Position numbers and translations under genes: made by a program
Virus record (IMG/VR): IMGVR_UViG_3300048592_000174
Span: 1-40,251 of that record
Source: a virus
Length of the DNA: 40,251 nucleotides
Reading direction: 5' to 3' (one strand)
Shown: positions 1-11,400 of the stretch, one piece after another
Layout: every line of letters starts with the position of its first letter
How positions within the stretch are numbered: position 1 is the first letter of the stretch
The notes under the pieces: generated by a model
The model's database searches: none
What the model saw: only the letters and a program-made list of their open reading frames with translations
Told to the model about the DNA's origin: nothing

Positions 1-3000
1 AATATTCTGGAAAATACATTATATCCAGAATAATTTACACCGATATTTAAACCAAGATTATCGTTTCTTTCAGTTACGCCATTAATCAATCGTTTAATCT
101 CTGGAGAAAGTCTTTCCAAATAAGATACCAATTGAATGTTTTCCATCCAAGTTTCTCTCAAATCAGAATCCTCATCGTATTCCAATTCTTCACTATGATG
201 TTCAACTACTTGAACAGATCCTAACTTTAACTTATAACCTCTTTTACCAATTCCTTTAACAATTTCGGAATACAGATTACCAAATCGTTTGGTTCCTTTA
301 AGCGTAAAGGATACTGTTTGCTCATCATCTTCTACGGTAAAACTTTCAATATCAGGACGCAACATTCTAACAGCGTTCAGCATCTCTTCTTTAGATCCTT
401 TATTATGATGCGATATAATAATAGCTGCTGTAATAACGGAATCTCCTTCTAATCTTGTAAATATATTACGATCTATATTAGAAGAAATTGCTTTCCGCAA
501 TTCGTTCTTGTTAGCAAAGTTCAGGAAATAATCACCTGCAATACTTAGGAAAATATTAGCATATTCTCTTTTACTAACTCCATCAATGATACGCATGTAT
601 TTGCGATCCAAGCTATTGCGTAAAGGTGTTCTTTCTTTAAATGATCCTTTAGCTGCTCTATCAAATACCTGACGAATAGATGGACGCAGTCCTAATATAT
701 CTCTAATAAAATTACCAATGTATCTGAAGAAACGTTTAATCAAGTATCCTAACGAAGTATCGTTAGTCATCATATACTCTCTAAATGCTTCTGCTAAGTA
801 TTCTGACTTATTAGATACTTTTGGTAATTGCGCATATAAATCATTCTTCTCTTTATCAGTTAATAAGTAATCTTCAATAATGTGCCAAGCTTCGTGATAC
901 TGCGCTCCTTCAATAGCTGTATCTGATAATGTTACAGATGCGTTCTCTACATATCCCCAAACTTCAGCACCATGTTCATCTAATAAGCGTTCCATAAAAC
1001 GAATAGATATTCCTGAAGGAAGTATCTGTCGTAAATCATTAACGGCTTTAACTTTAGAAATACGTTTAAATTTAGCATCCTTAACAGGTTGCATAAATTT
1101 TCTCTTCGTATCGAATTTAAATGAACCTTTATTTGTAACTATAGGTTTTTCAACAGTCCTCGCTTCATTTACAGGTTTTTGCATTTGTTCAAGAGATAGT
1201 GTTCTCCAGTTAGGAAGAAACCTATCTAATTCTGACACAGAAAATCCTGATCTGTCTTCTATAGTTTGATCATTATCCGCTTTTCCTCCTTTTAACCCAA
1301 GTTCTTTAAGATGCGCTTTATCAAAAGCTTGTCTTGGAAAATTAGGATTATCATCATATTTAAGTGTATATGCATCAAAAGCTTTTCTAGCAACTTCTCT
1401 AGGAATAAAAAATCTTCTATGACCACCTGCAAGTTCAGTAAATTCAGAGGACCCTCCGTAATCTACCATAGCAGGATAGTCAGCTTCTTCTGTCTTTACT
1501 CTTGACCAATAACCAGATTCAGATTTAGGTTTCGCAATAACTCTCGCTTCTTCAACAGTATAATTAGTATGATAAGCACTAACGATAAACTTAGGATTCG
1601 CATAAGGATAATTACGAATATTAGTTACAATATCACCAGAATTAAATAGATTTTGTACATAAGACTTATCTCCTATCTTAGTATAGTCTACCTGAATAGG
1701 TTTTTCCAATAACTTATAATAATCAATGTATTTAGCAGGATCAAACGTATTATCTGTTTGAAATCTCAAATGAGTATCTGGACTAATATAAGGACCATAG
1801 TTTCCATCAGATAATTTAAACTTAACAATGGATCTAAGCTCATCATTTAATTTTTGATACTCTTTAGTAGGATCATAAGTATCTTCAGTTAAACGATTTA
1901 GTATTTCTTTAACTCGTTCAAACTTAGAAGATTCTCCTAATTTCTTAGCAAAAGCACCAAACCATCTATAATCACCAGTAGGTCCACGTTTAGCAAAAAA
2001 TAATTGACCAGGTTTAGCAGCTTTAAATTCAGAAGGATCATTTTCAAATGCCATATCACCAGTATTACTTACAAATACTGATCCGCCAAGCATTACACCT
2101 AAATAGGCATCTTCATCACTATTGAGTGTATGATCTATTGATATTTTATCTGGATAAGTATGCAAAAGACCCTTATCGTATTTGTATATTTTTGCAGTAT
2201 TACTTGCTTCAGCAAATTTACCAAGTTCAGTATTCTGTAATTTAGACCATAACTCTTTGCGTAAAGATTCAAGTGCCGCATAATCTTGATTCATTTTAAT
2301 CAAGACTTCTCCAGAATAATTTCCGCTATCAATTGTTTTGCGCATTGTACTCAATGCAGCTAAATCACCTACCGGATAATCAATACCATTCTTATTTACA
2401 AATACGGTAAGCTGAAAGTTATCTTCATTTACAGGTAGTGTATCTGACCATTTGGTACGATCATTCTTTATTGCTTTAAACTTAACTACTAAATCTTCCA
2501 AGTTCTTACCAGGATACCTCATAAATTGACGTATCTCTAATTCGGATGGAACTCCCTGTACTCCCCGATGTAAGAAAGTTACCTCATATCTATTTGTTCT
2601 ATTAGGATCATAATCTGAACGCTTGGTATCAAATTCTCCCTCACGTAAGACAACATTATCTATGGTTCTTTTTAATACCTTTGGATATTTTCTTTTACGT
2701 GCTGCTGCTTCTGGAGTAGATATTTCCTGATATTCATTTCCTTTAACAAAGAATGTACCAGGTAAATCTTCAGGCTCATATTCTTCATCAATGGTATTGC
2801 TTTCAGTCTGTATTTCAATATCTTGAATAACAGGTGTTGTATCAGGTACATCTTCCGATTCAAATCCAAAATCATCATCAGTAACCATATTCTCTAAATC
2901 AATAGTATCCACTACTTCAAATGCAGGTGGAATATCCTGTTTTGATTTATCGAATTTAGATTGAATATCTTCTATTAATCTATTCTTTGTTTTAGCTTCA

Positions 3001-4790
3001 AATTGATCTGCAAGAATTGCATTTATGAGTGGATCGGTTTCATTAAGTGCAGCAGTAAATTCTTCTACTGTTTCAAAAGGAGTTGTATCAGCAACATCGA
3101 TTCGTTTCTTAGATTCTTTATATTTATCGAATAATTGCCCTTTTAATTTATTTGTTAGCTTAGGATCTAATTGACTTTTAGCTAATATGTCTTGATATCC
3201 GGTATAATCACCATTATTAATAAATGTATCTATCTCATTAGATATATTATCAAAAGCTATTTTCCTATCCTTTTTGGATTGAATACCGGCAGCTATAGAT
3301 TCTGCTTTAGCTGTAAGATAATTATTAGCTATAGCTTTTATTTCCGTTACTCTTGGATGATTCTGTAATGCAGCTTTATTAGCAGTAGGAGTTTCTAATG
3401 CTGGATTTTCAGCAATCATCTGCTTTACTGTCTCTTCTCCGTAAGTTTGTTCTAAAGCTTTGCGAATACCATTGAATTCTTCAGAATATATAGATTGAGG
3501 ATCAAATGGAATTTTACCATCAATTAATACTTTATTAAAATTATCATTAATCTCATCTGCTTTACGATATTGCAATACCTGGTTAATCCTACTATCCAAC
3601 TGTTCTTCTGAAAGAACAGGTTCACTTGCTACTGAATCTAAATCATTAAAGAAATCAGCAGGTGGATCAACATTATTTTCTTTAGCGAGATTACCGACAG
3701 TCTGTTTAACATCATCGATATCCCCATTAATAGCAGCATCTTTAATGAGATTAGCTTTAGCTTTAGTAGGATCTTTTCTTGTTTCCAAGTAATCAGCAAA
3801 ACGCTTAATCGCTTTACCACCTCCTTGAAATACAGCAGCACCAAATGCTCCCCAAAATGCAGATGTTTGTGCTTCAGGATCTTTAAAGTAGTCAGCTAAT
3901 CTAACTTCAAATGGAGATGATTTCTTTTCTTTATCGGTAAGAAGAGATTCCTTATTAAATACAAATTGAGCAAATTCTTCTACTGATTCACTTGCTAATT
4001 GGCCACCTAATCCAATGTTAGGTAAACCGGGAAGCTTAATACCTAATACAGAAGCATATTGACCTAAATCAGTAAGCATGGCTAACCAGTTTAACTTGTA
4101 GTTATTGGCTGCCATTTCAGATGCTTCTTCAGGAGTTCTTCCTTCAGATATAGCTTGCTCATATGTACCCGTCGCTTCCATCATACTTTCAATATGACGA
4201 GCAGGTATCGTAGCAGATAGTAATTCAGCAGTAGCTCCTATTTCAGGAATAGCGTTTAATATCTTACCGATATTCCGATTAGCTCTTAACATCTTACCTG
4301 CTATACCAAATCCTTTAGATACAGCGAGTGCAGGTATAAATATAGATAAGGAAGATGCTACGGAAGGAATGTTATTAGCCCACCATTCTGCATCAAATGG
4401 ACGGAAACCTTCTTGATTTTCTGCATGAGAATATACAGGTAAAGCTTCGTTATCTGCATTTGCAATACTTTCTCCTAATCTTACAAGGAAATTAGGAGTT
4501 TCTATTTGATCCGGTGTCATACCCAAATAACCTACACCAGATACAGCTTCACCTATTAATTGCAAGGGAATACTTGCAACAGAATTAGCTACGGCTTTAA
4601 AATTAGATTGTATATCTGCTCTACGTTCATTAATATCCTGACCAGGTAAAGAACCAATGTCAATTGACTTTAGAGGTTCAGTACCAAATTCTACAAGATC
4701 AGGAGTGTATACAGGTCTATCGCCTGTCACTAATGGAGCAGATTGTAGAGTGGTTAAATCTACAACGATAGGCTTTCTAATCTTAGCCAT
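1..4790 (-). CDS. Giant internal virion protein with zincin motif, 3' end outside window (partial)
   Basis: An open frame starts at ATG 4790 and has no stop down to base 1, so about 1596 residues are visible and the C-terminus is missing. Visible parts: a hydrophobic stretch near residues 133-167 (IPSVASSLSIFIPALAV), a second Gly/Ala/Phe-rich stretch near 307-325 (AFWGAFGAAVFQGGG), a very acidic linker near 620-690, and a zinc-protease motif HEAWH at 1299-1303. About 30 residues on, AEAFREY supplies a likely third ligand (E1334), followed by a basic-hydrophobic helix. Crassvirales carry giant proteins at this place, next to the muzzle and cargo genes, some of which include the virion RNA polymerase. 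No polymerase catalytic motif is visible here; it could lie beyond the edge. Inferred role: an ejected virion protein with protease activity, possibly self-processing. The reading frame is certain, the function tentative. Confidence 0.85.
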   Translation of the reverse strand, partial: MAKIRKPIVVDLTTLQSAPLVTGDRPVYTPDLVEFGTEPLKSIDIGSLPGQDINERRADIQSNFKAVANSVASIPLQLIGEAVSGVGYLGMTPDQIETPNFLVRLGESIANADNEALPVYSHAENQEGFRPFDAEWWANNIPSVASSLSIFIPALAVSKGFGIAGKMLRANRNIGKILNAIPEIGATAELLSATIPARHIESMMEATGTYEQAISEGRTPEEASEMAANNYKLNWLAMLTDLGQYASVLGIKLPGLPNIGLGGQLASESVEEFAQFVFNKESLLTDKEKKSSPFEVRLADYFKDPEAQTSAFWGAFGAAVFQGGGKAIKRFADYLETRKDPTKAKANLIKDAAINGDIDDVKQTVGNLAKENNVDPPADFFNDLDSVASEPVLSEEQLDSRINQVLQYRKADEINDNFNKVLIDGKIPFDPQSIYSEEFNGIRKALEQTYGEETVKQMIAENPALETPTANKAALQNHPRVTEIKAIANNYLTAKAESIAAGIQSKKDRKIAFDNISNEIDTFINNGDYTGYQDILAKSQLDPKLTNKLKGQLFDKYKESKKRIDVADTTPFETVEEFTAALNETDPLINAILADQFEAKTKNRLIEDIQSKFDKSKQDIPPAFEVVDTIDLENMVTDDDFGFESEDVPDTTPVIQDIEIQTESNTIDEEYEPEDLPGTFFVKGNEYQEISTPEAAARKRKYPKVLKRTIDNVVLREGEFDTKRSDYDPNRTNRYEVTFLHRGVQGVPSELEIRQFMRYPGKNLEDLVVKFKAIKNDRTKWSDTLPVNEDNFQLTVFVNKNGIDYPVGDLAALSTMRKTIDSGNYSGEVLIKMNQDYAALESLRKELWSKLQNTELGKFAEASNTAKIYKYDKGLLHTYPDKISIDHTLNSDEDAYLGVMLGGSVFVSNTGDMAFENDPSEFKAAKPGQLFFAKRGPTGDYRWFGAFAKKLGESSKFERVKEILNRLTEDTYDPTKEYQKLNDELRSIVKFKLSDGNYGPYISPDTHLRFQTDNTFDPAKYIDYYKLLEKPIQVDYTKIGDKSYVQNLFNSGDIVTNIRNYPYANPKFIVSAYHTNYTVEEARVIAKPKSESGYWSRVKTEEADYPAMVDYGGSSEFTELAGGHRRFFIPREVARKAFDAYTLKYDDNPNFPRQAFDKAHLKELGLKGGKADNDQTIEDRSGFSVSELDRFLPNWRTLSLEQMQKPVNEARTVEKPIVTNKGSFKFDTKRKFMQPVKDAKFKRISKVKAVNDLRQILPSGISIRFMERLLDEHGAEVWGYVENASVTLSDTAIEGAQYHEAWHIIEDYLLTDKEKNDLYAQLPKVSNKSEYLAEAFREYMMTNDTSLGYLIKRFFRYIGNFIRDILGLRPSIRQVFDRAAKGSFKERTPLRNSLDRKYMRIIDGVSKREYANIFLSIAGDYFLNFANKNELRKAISSNIDRNIFTRLEGDSVITAAIIISHHNKGSKEEMLNAVRMLRPDIESFTVEDDEQTVSFTLKGTKRFGNLYSEIVKGIGKRGYKLKLGSVQVVEHHSEELEYDEDSDLRETWMENIQLVSYLERLSPEIKRLINGVTERNDNLGLNIGVNYSGYNVFSRI

Positions 4791-4817
4791 AGTATGTCAA
4801 AGTTAAAGTTTATATAA

Positions 4818-6755
4818 TTAATCCTCTATAGGATCAATGTTAAGTATACCGTCATTAATCGTTCCTGACCACTTCTCTTTAGTAGCAGAACGTTCTATAA
4901 TAAACCTTCCATTTTTCATATCGTATGTAGAAGTATACGATCCTCTTGGAAGTTTCAATTCATTTTGCGAAGGTACATCAAATTTAGTTCTGTAACCAAA
5001 TGTATTATATGCACCTGCATATTGAGATCTGGTAATATTATTTGCAATAGATTCTTTAGTTCCAGCTATATCTTTAGAAGGAAGCATGTAAATTTCTTTA
5101 TCTCCTACCTGCCAAATGCTTGTTCCAAACGGTAATGTAGAAGTCAATGGATCGTTTACAGCACCTTTAAATGTCAGTTTAGCTCCATCACCCATTTTCT
5201 GTACCAATCTTGTACCATCAACCAATCCTAATTCGGGATGTATAAACATTCGATTTGCTACAAGACCTGTATTCTGCAAATTTCCTTTACTATCAACACC
5301 ATCTCTTGCAAAAACATTATCGTATTTAGCAATAACTTTTGGATTCATTTCCGCTGTAAATCCAGTAGCTTTCATATCAAAAGCAGAATTGACAGTTTCT
5401 TTTACCAAATCAGCTTTCTGCTTTTCACTTAAATCTTTCCATTTTCCTTTACCAGCAGATTCGTAAATGTATTTAGCGTTATCAGAAATATGTTTGATTT
5501 TAGGATCACCTACAGATACTGCATCTTTACCAAATAAACTGTCAAAGAAATTCAATGTGGATTTTGCTAGACCTATTGTCAATGATCCACCCACTGTTCC
5601 AGGAGCACGAGGTACTGATTGCAATGCACTAAATAACTTCTCTCTATCAGCAATGGATTGATTACCCATACGCAATCTGCCTTTTGAATCTACAGTTGCA
5701 CCAAAATCCCTTTTGGCAGCTTCTACAGTAGGATCTTTATAGTTTTGCGTTTGTTCATTATAAGGATTAGACCGTTCATCTAAGCTTTTCTTAAATAGTT
5801 CAAGTGCCATTTCATTATTATCCTTAACACGATCATGGCTAACATCATAATGTTCAGCAGCTTGAGCAAATCCTGTAAGTTGTGCAGCTAACGGTGTATT
5901 AGCAAGTATCCTTTGTCCTTGAGCATTCTTTTTATATCCTATAGGATTACCTTGTTTGTCGTATTCATATTCCCACAATTGAGTAGGATCTCTATCTGGC
6001 AAATTAGGATTATAATGACGTTCAGCATTATACATTTGGCGTAGAGAGCCTTTATATTCTTCAGGCATTGTTCTTTCCAAAATACTGAGTGCCCTATCAA
6101 ATGTAGTACCTGAGATCTTTTTAAAATCGTGTAATGTAGTAATACCATCTAACATTTTACGATCATAACCTTCTTCGATAAATGTAGATTTAATATTATC
6201 TAACGTTTGATTAAAAAACTCATTCATTTCTTTTTGAGGTACATCTCTAACAAATGTACCGTAATTCAATCCGCCATACTGTCCGCTTTCAGTAATGAAA
6301 GGATTCAATCCTATTTTTTCAGCAGCATACTTAGCTAAAAGAGGATTCTCTTTAAAATCATCCTTTTGATACTGTTCTATTTTCTTATATCCTTCTTCAG
6401 CTTCTTTCTCAAATTGATTAAATACGCCACCAGGTTGTTTAGCATTATAAATAAATTGATTAATCTCTTTTAAAGACCGTATGCCTTGACCTGTATTACC
6501 AGACATCAATGCATCGATTGCTTCTTGTTTTTTAGAATATATTGGATCAATATAATGCTTTTGTACATCTGTTTCTCTTCCAGGAAAATACTTAGGTTTA
6601 GGAATGTTGTTTGTAATATCGTACATTCCCTGATATTGAGAAGCTATTGCCGCTAATCCAGAAATATCCGGTATTGTTTCTACCGGATGACTTTGATACA
6701 TTGTGGGATCTAAAACAGGAAGATTCCTTCTATATCTATTTATTGCTGAAGCCAT
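4818..6755 (-). CDS. Probable internal (cargo) virion protein, 645 aa
   Basis: A 645-residue soluble protein with no signal peptide or membrane segment. It looks mainly helical and charged in its first half (for example residues 110-130, rich in E, K and Q) and more mixed with beta-like stretches towards the C-terminus, which is acidic. It lies between the 554-residue gene (7-base gap) and the giant zincin protein (27-base gap). In the crAss001 type of arrangement, proteins encoded just after the muzzle are cargo packed in the capsid or tail and released on infection. That assignment rests on position and size, not on a recognised domain. Alternative: a tail-tip or minor structural protein. 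The stop is TAA. Confidence 0.75.
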   Translation of the reverse strand: MASAINRYRRNLPVLDPTMYQSHPVETIPDISGLAAIASQYQGMYDITNNIPKPKYFPGRETDVQKHYIDPIYSKKQEAIDALMSGNTGQGIRSLKEINQFIYNAKQPGGVFNQFEKEAEEGYKKIEQYQKDDFKENPLLAKYAAEKIGLNPFITESGQYGGLNYGTFVRDVPQKEMNEFFNQTLDNIKSTFIEEGYDRKMLDGITTLHDFKKISGTTFDRALSILERTMPEEYKGSLRQMYNAERHYNPNLPDRDPTQLWEYEYDKQGNPIGYKKNAQGQRILANTPLAAQLTGFAQAAEHYDVSHDRVKDNNEMALELFKKSLDERSNPYNEQTQNYKDPTVEAAKRDFGATVDSKGRLRMGNQSIADREKLFSALQSVPRAPGTVGGSLTIGLAKSTLNFFDSLFGKDAVSVGDPKIKHISDNAKYIYESAGKGKWKDLSEKQKADLVKETVNSAFDMKATGFTAEMNPKVIAKYDNVFARDGVDSKGNLQNTGLVANRMFIHPELGLVDGTRLVQKMGDGAKLTFKGAVNDPLTSTLPFGTSIWQVGDKEIYMLPSKDIAGTKESIANNITRSQYAGAYNTFGYRTKFDVPSQNELKLPRGSYTSTYDMKNGRFIIERSATKEKWSGTINDGILNIDPIED

Positions 6756-6762
6756 TGATATA

Positions 6763-8427
6763 TTATTTCAATTTAGGTATAAGTCCGCCATTGCGTTTTA
6801 CAAAGGTAATTGCTTTCATAATCCCTTCCAAATTATCTTCACTTAAAGCTTTATCTAAAGCTTGTTTATCTAATTGAAAGTTCGGATTAATCGCATTTGC
6901 TGTAGCTAATTTAACCATAAAATCTTGTTTCTGTTTTTGATTCAGATTAGCTAATTCACTTTTAAGATAATCTTGCTTCTGAAATTCAGTTCCAAGGTTA
7001 TTTAAATTGGTATAGAAATTAGCTACCATATCTTGTTTCATAGCTACATTAGCTGAATCTGCATTCTGTTTACGAATGCGTTCAGTTTGAGTTAATTGAC
7101 TTAACTGATCTTGTCTTCCTGCTTTAGTTAAAGCCAATTGATCATTGTATTGTTTTTGAGACAGTTGAGATTCCGCTAACTGTTTACCACTTTGTCCCAA
7201 TATTGAATTAGCTCTGGACATATATTGACCAAAAGAACCTGATGCGGATTTGGCCATATCTAAAGCTTTATTTGCTTGCATATTAATTTCCTGACGTATA
7301 GGTTCCATTGACATTCCCGTACCTTGAACCAATCTATTTCCTTTACCGAAATCAGGTAACTGTAATTTTTCTCTTTCAGGTTTACGGAGAGCATCCATCA
7401 AATTCATTCCATAAGCACCTGCTTTCATTAATCCACCGATAGTAGATTGACTTAACGGATTTGATCTTCCAGCAGTTACATCTATTGAACCAGGATTTGT
7501 AGTAGTTACTCCATCCTTATTGAGCATTGGAGTTACATTAATTTCCGATAATTTACCATCCTTATTGAGCATTGGAGTTACATCAGTTCCTGCTAATTTA
7601 CCATCCTTGTTAAACGGAAGATTGGTCCCACTAAATAATCCATTACTATTAGGTGTTAAAGATTGATTTGATGTGGGGAGAATTGATATATTAGGCATAC
7701 CATTACTAAACGGCATTAAATTAGGATTATATTTGCTCATTGGATTTCCTAATGATGTTAATGGCCCACCTAAAGCGTATATTCCATTGCTCTGCTCATT
7801 ATTTCTAACAGCTTCATTTAATCCTTGAAGTTTAGCATATTCTTTCTTACGTGCATTTACTGCCATACGATCTGTTCCCTTATATTTGTTATTTATTCTC
7901 TTAGCATCTTTAGAGAACGTATTACCACTAGAAGGATTAACAAGATGATCACTAAAAACATATACTCCAGATTTAGTTTTTAAACCAGATTCTCCACCTT
8001 CTACTTCAGCTACAGGATTAACATCATCTTTCTTACCATTCTGATTTACAAGTATACCACCCTTTTCATGTTTAGGTCCACTATACTGAATAAGATAGCC
8101 ACCATCGTTATATAGTTTAAACGGATTCTTACCTTTAGTAAGCATATTACCTAATTGTGGTAATAACATTCCACCAATACCAGGTAAGATTGCATTACCT
8201 ATACCTGATAGAATACCTTCACCGATTCCATTAAGCATTCCACCATCTGCATGTTTCCACTTGCTAGCATTCTTAGCAAAATTAGCCTTCTTAATCATAG
8301 AAGGTGTATAACTATCTTTATCGGCTAAAACCTTAGAAGCAAAAGATTGGACACCTAAACCACGTTGTTTAGCAGCTTTGGTAAATGTTCCTTTCTTAGA
8401 TTCTTTTATATGGATCTTACTTTTCAT
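6763..8427 (-). CDS. Probable virion protein with Gly-rich hydrophobic segment, 554 aa
   Basis: The N-terminus is basic and contains a GTFTKAAKQRGLGVQSFASK-type segment (residues 14-33) of a kind I associate with phages of Bacteroidetes. Residues about 62-99 form a Gly-rich hydrophobic stretch (repeated GIG and PGIG units) that could insert in a membrane. A segment near 117-150 contains GPKHEKGGI followed by EVEGGES, also familiar from phage internal or structural proteins. A 15-residue tandem repeat (NKDGKL...TPML) sits near residues 270-310. The last 200 residues are Gln/Asn/Lys-rich and probably helical. The gene lies directly after the muzzle-type gene (3-base gap). Inferred role: a tail-lumen or capsid cargo protein that helps DNA delivery. 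No enzyme motif is seen. Confidence 0.75.
   Translation of the reverse strand: MKSKIHIKESKKGTFTKAAKQRGLGVQSFASKVLADKDSYTPSMIKKANFAKNASKWKHADGGMLNGIGEGILSGIGNAILPGIGGMLLPQLGNMLTKGKNPFKLYNDGGYLIQYSGPKHEKGGILVNQNGKKDDVNPVAEVEGGESGLKTKSGVYVFSDHLVNPSSGNTFSKDAKRINNKYKGTDRMAVNARKKEYAKLQGLNEAVRNNEQSNGIYALGGPLTSLGNPMSKYNPNLMPFSNGMPNISILPTSNQSLTPNSNGLFSGTNLPFNKDGKLAGTDVTPMLNKDGKLSEINVTPMLNKDGVTTTNPGSIDVTAGRSNPLSQSTIGGLMKAGAYGMNLMDALRKPEREKLQLPDFGKGNRLVQGTGMSMEPIRQEINMQANKALDMAKSASGSFGQYMSRANSILGQSGKQLAESQLSQKQYNDQLALTKAGRQDQLSQLTQTERIRKQNADSANVAMKQDMVANFYTNLNNLGTEFQKQDYLKSELANLNQKQKQDFMVKLATANAINPNFQLDKQALDKALSEDNLEGIMKAITFVKRNGGLIPKLK
7511..7625 (-). repeat. 45-bp tandem repeat inside the 554-aa gene, about 2.5 copies
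   Basis: The string CCATCCTTATTGAGCATT begins at 7511 and again at 7556. A diverged third copy (CCATCCTTGTTAAAC) begins at 7601. The period is exactly 45 bases, so the repeat stays in frame and gives a 15-residue unit with the core NKDGK and TPML. The first two copies are nearly identical over about 28 bases, which suggests recent slippage or duplication. Confidence 0.85.
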
Positions 8428-8430
8428 ATC

Positions 8431-11400
8431 TTACAGTTTACTTTGATTCAATTTGCTTTGAGCAACATTAAGTAAAACCCTTCCATTAAAAGGAAGATTA
8501 CTAAATAATCGTATCTTAAAATACTTATCTTTTATCGGTATCTGTTGCCATTGATTTTGAGTATAGTTGATATTATATGGAACCTTATCTATATAATAAT
8601 CACTCTGTATATTATTCCAATCTGCTGACATTACAGGAACTCCTGTACTCAAATCTCTAATAGCTGAAATCCGATAATTTCTTTCAGTATGTGTACAAAC
8701 CTTTTGTGTATTAGACCATCCGATATGATACAATGGTTTAGGAATTATAGCTTGTTTTCCTGTAGATTGATTTGCTGTATAGATAACAAAATTATCAAAA
8801 GTGGGAAAGTCTTTTTCTAACCATTGTTTGTTATTTTCATCATATTGTAAAGTCTGTGCGTAATATTCTATACAATCCAGATCAGATGTCACTGGACTAA
8901 ATACTACATATTCTATGACAAAGTCTTTCTTTGTTCCATAATATGTTTGATAATCTCCTGTATGTGCATATATAGAATCTCCATTTGCAGAATATAATGC
9001 ATCAAAATTACAGAACATGTAATCCGGAAAATAAGAGTGGAAACTAACCCACATATCATTCTTAAATGAAAAGCTCATTGTCCATGAACTATTCACCCCA
9101 TCAACTAAATCTGATTTATGTACAATTAATCGTTTAAATCTAGGATCATATCCACAGGTAACATAACCTGATGCACTTACAGGTAAGTTTTCTTTAAACC
9201 ATTGCTGACATCCATAATTATCACCAGTTAATTCCTTATACTCATCTCCAAATAAGAATATCTGTCCTGCTTGAGTATCTACTGTAACAAAACCATAATC
9301 TGTTTCCACATTATCTAAATAGAACTGTCCACCACCAAAACCATAACTTACTTTATTTATTTCAGCAGGAGGTATAGATAGGAAATCTCCAGTACCTAAA
9401 TATAGACTGGATGCATCCGTATTAATTTCTTGAGGATTGGGTGTTAATGCGTATATCGATCTTGTACTCCTTACAATCAATCTATTCTTTGAATAACTTG
9501 CTGCTGTAATAGGAGATGTTCCTACCGTAGTATAGTTTTCAGATAAGTATATTCTAAACGCATCATTCGATTCATCTGAGAAAGAAGTATTAGACCATAT
9601 GATTCGATTAGGAAATTCTTCCGCACAATCAGAACAATAACTGTAATTCAGAGGAATGGGTAAAAAGTACTTACCGAAATACAATCTGTTAAAATCTGTA
9701 TTATAAGCATAATACTCATATATACGTTCTCTGGTTTTTTCAGTAGCTTTATTATCAATATCAATATCTGCAATCTTACGAATGAAATAGGTAGGCAAGT
9801 CTCCATCAACGTACACCTCGTTATCATCTGTTCCTACCACTCGTAGATCAAATGGAATTTCACTTTCAATGTGCAGTTTTAATCGTTGACAAGTAAATGT
9901 CAAATCAGGATTAGAACCTACAGCTTCTATACCCTTTAGCCACATGTTATTTACATAGAAAGGAGTAACATAAATGTCCCCATCGAATATAGTTGCTGTA
10001 TCTGTATATATCTGACTAGTTAACGGTTTATATAGTAATCCGAATAAATTCTGATAAGGCTGTATAGTTGCTTTCTTTAGAATGTATGTTATTCCATAAC
10101 TTGATGAAGTTGGAAATACATCTTCCAAGCGAACAATATTAAATAGATTCAACCATGATGCATTTATCGCTGCTGGATCTATAGATGTTTCCAGATAACC
10201 AAGAGATACTTGATCTGTTATTGCAGCATAAGTCGGTGTATTAAAGGAAGCTGTTTTTGAAAACTCATACACCGTTGCTTCCGTATTCAAATCGATAAAC
10301 GGACCTGCTTGAGATTCATCAGATAAATCAAATACTATTTCTGAAAAAGTAGTTAATGTAACAGATTCTGTAGAAAGCACAGATAGGTATTCCGCATTAT
10401 CACTATCTCCCTTTAATGTTTTAGGAGTTATGATTCCAATTTGATTCTTTACTCCTGTTCCTACTAATAGATCGTAATAAGAATATCTTCCATCAACTAC
10501 GGCTGTATTCTGAAAAGCAATACCCCCATCTACAACTGTCTTTTGAGTTCTAGGACTAAAAAGTATTTTATAACCTATACAGTCATCTGGTAAAGCAACA
10601 TTACTAACCTCAATACCTAACTTCGATGTTGGAGTCACTAACGTCTTAGATGGGAACCTGTGGTATCTTACATTTTTACCAATTAATGATCCAAATACGT
10701 AATTGTCATCACATGTTTCTGTTAAAGGATAAGTTTCATTGCTTTGATAATAACCCATTTTACCAGTAACATCAGCAGTGGAATATACTTTCCATTTAGG
10801 AACAATATCTCCGTTAACATATCCAAATGCTTTTACTTCACTCTGATTTATATCTGTTCCTACAACTAATCCTATCTCATCATTAGCATCAATTGCTCTA
10901 CCTGGAATATGAAATGCAGGCGAATGTGTGCCATCTGCATGTACGTATTGAATAGCAAACGCATATATTTCATCCGATTGAAAAGAGGCTTCCGATTTAT
11001 TTTGATCAGTTATTTCTTTAGATGTCCATTTAATTCGAACAGAGTTACTATATCTCTGATATTTGGAATAATCTTTAAAAGCTGCTTTTACATTCTTTCT
11101 TACAAGCCGCTTATCAATAATCTTTATCACTTTAGAAGTATCGTAGATTACTTGATCCACATATACACTTTCCTGATCTATACGGCTTCCAGTTATTTCA
11201 TTTACAGTATATCTAACTGTTTCACTAGCAGGTATTAATGCATCTAATTCTGTAGCCTGTACTGCTCCACTTATAGTACTGTAAAGAGCAATTAGTTTAA
11301 TATACGGATACGAAGTATCTATTCCAGTTATTTCGACATTGATACTTTTGTTTACATAATCTACACCTCCTTCTTCAAGTGTGGATATTTCCAAATTGAA

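Noticed and set aside
5116-5661. Plus-strand frames of 116 and 64 codons opposite the 645-residue cargo-type gene
   Set aside because: They are reverse shadows of a well-supported gene and show no domain or expression signal.
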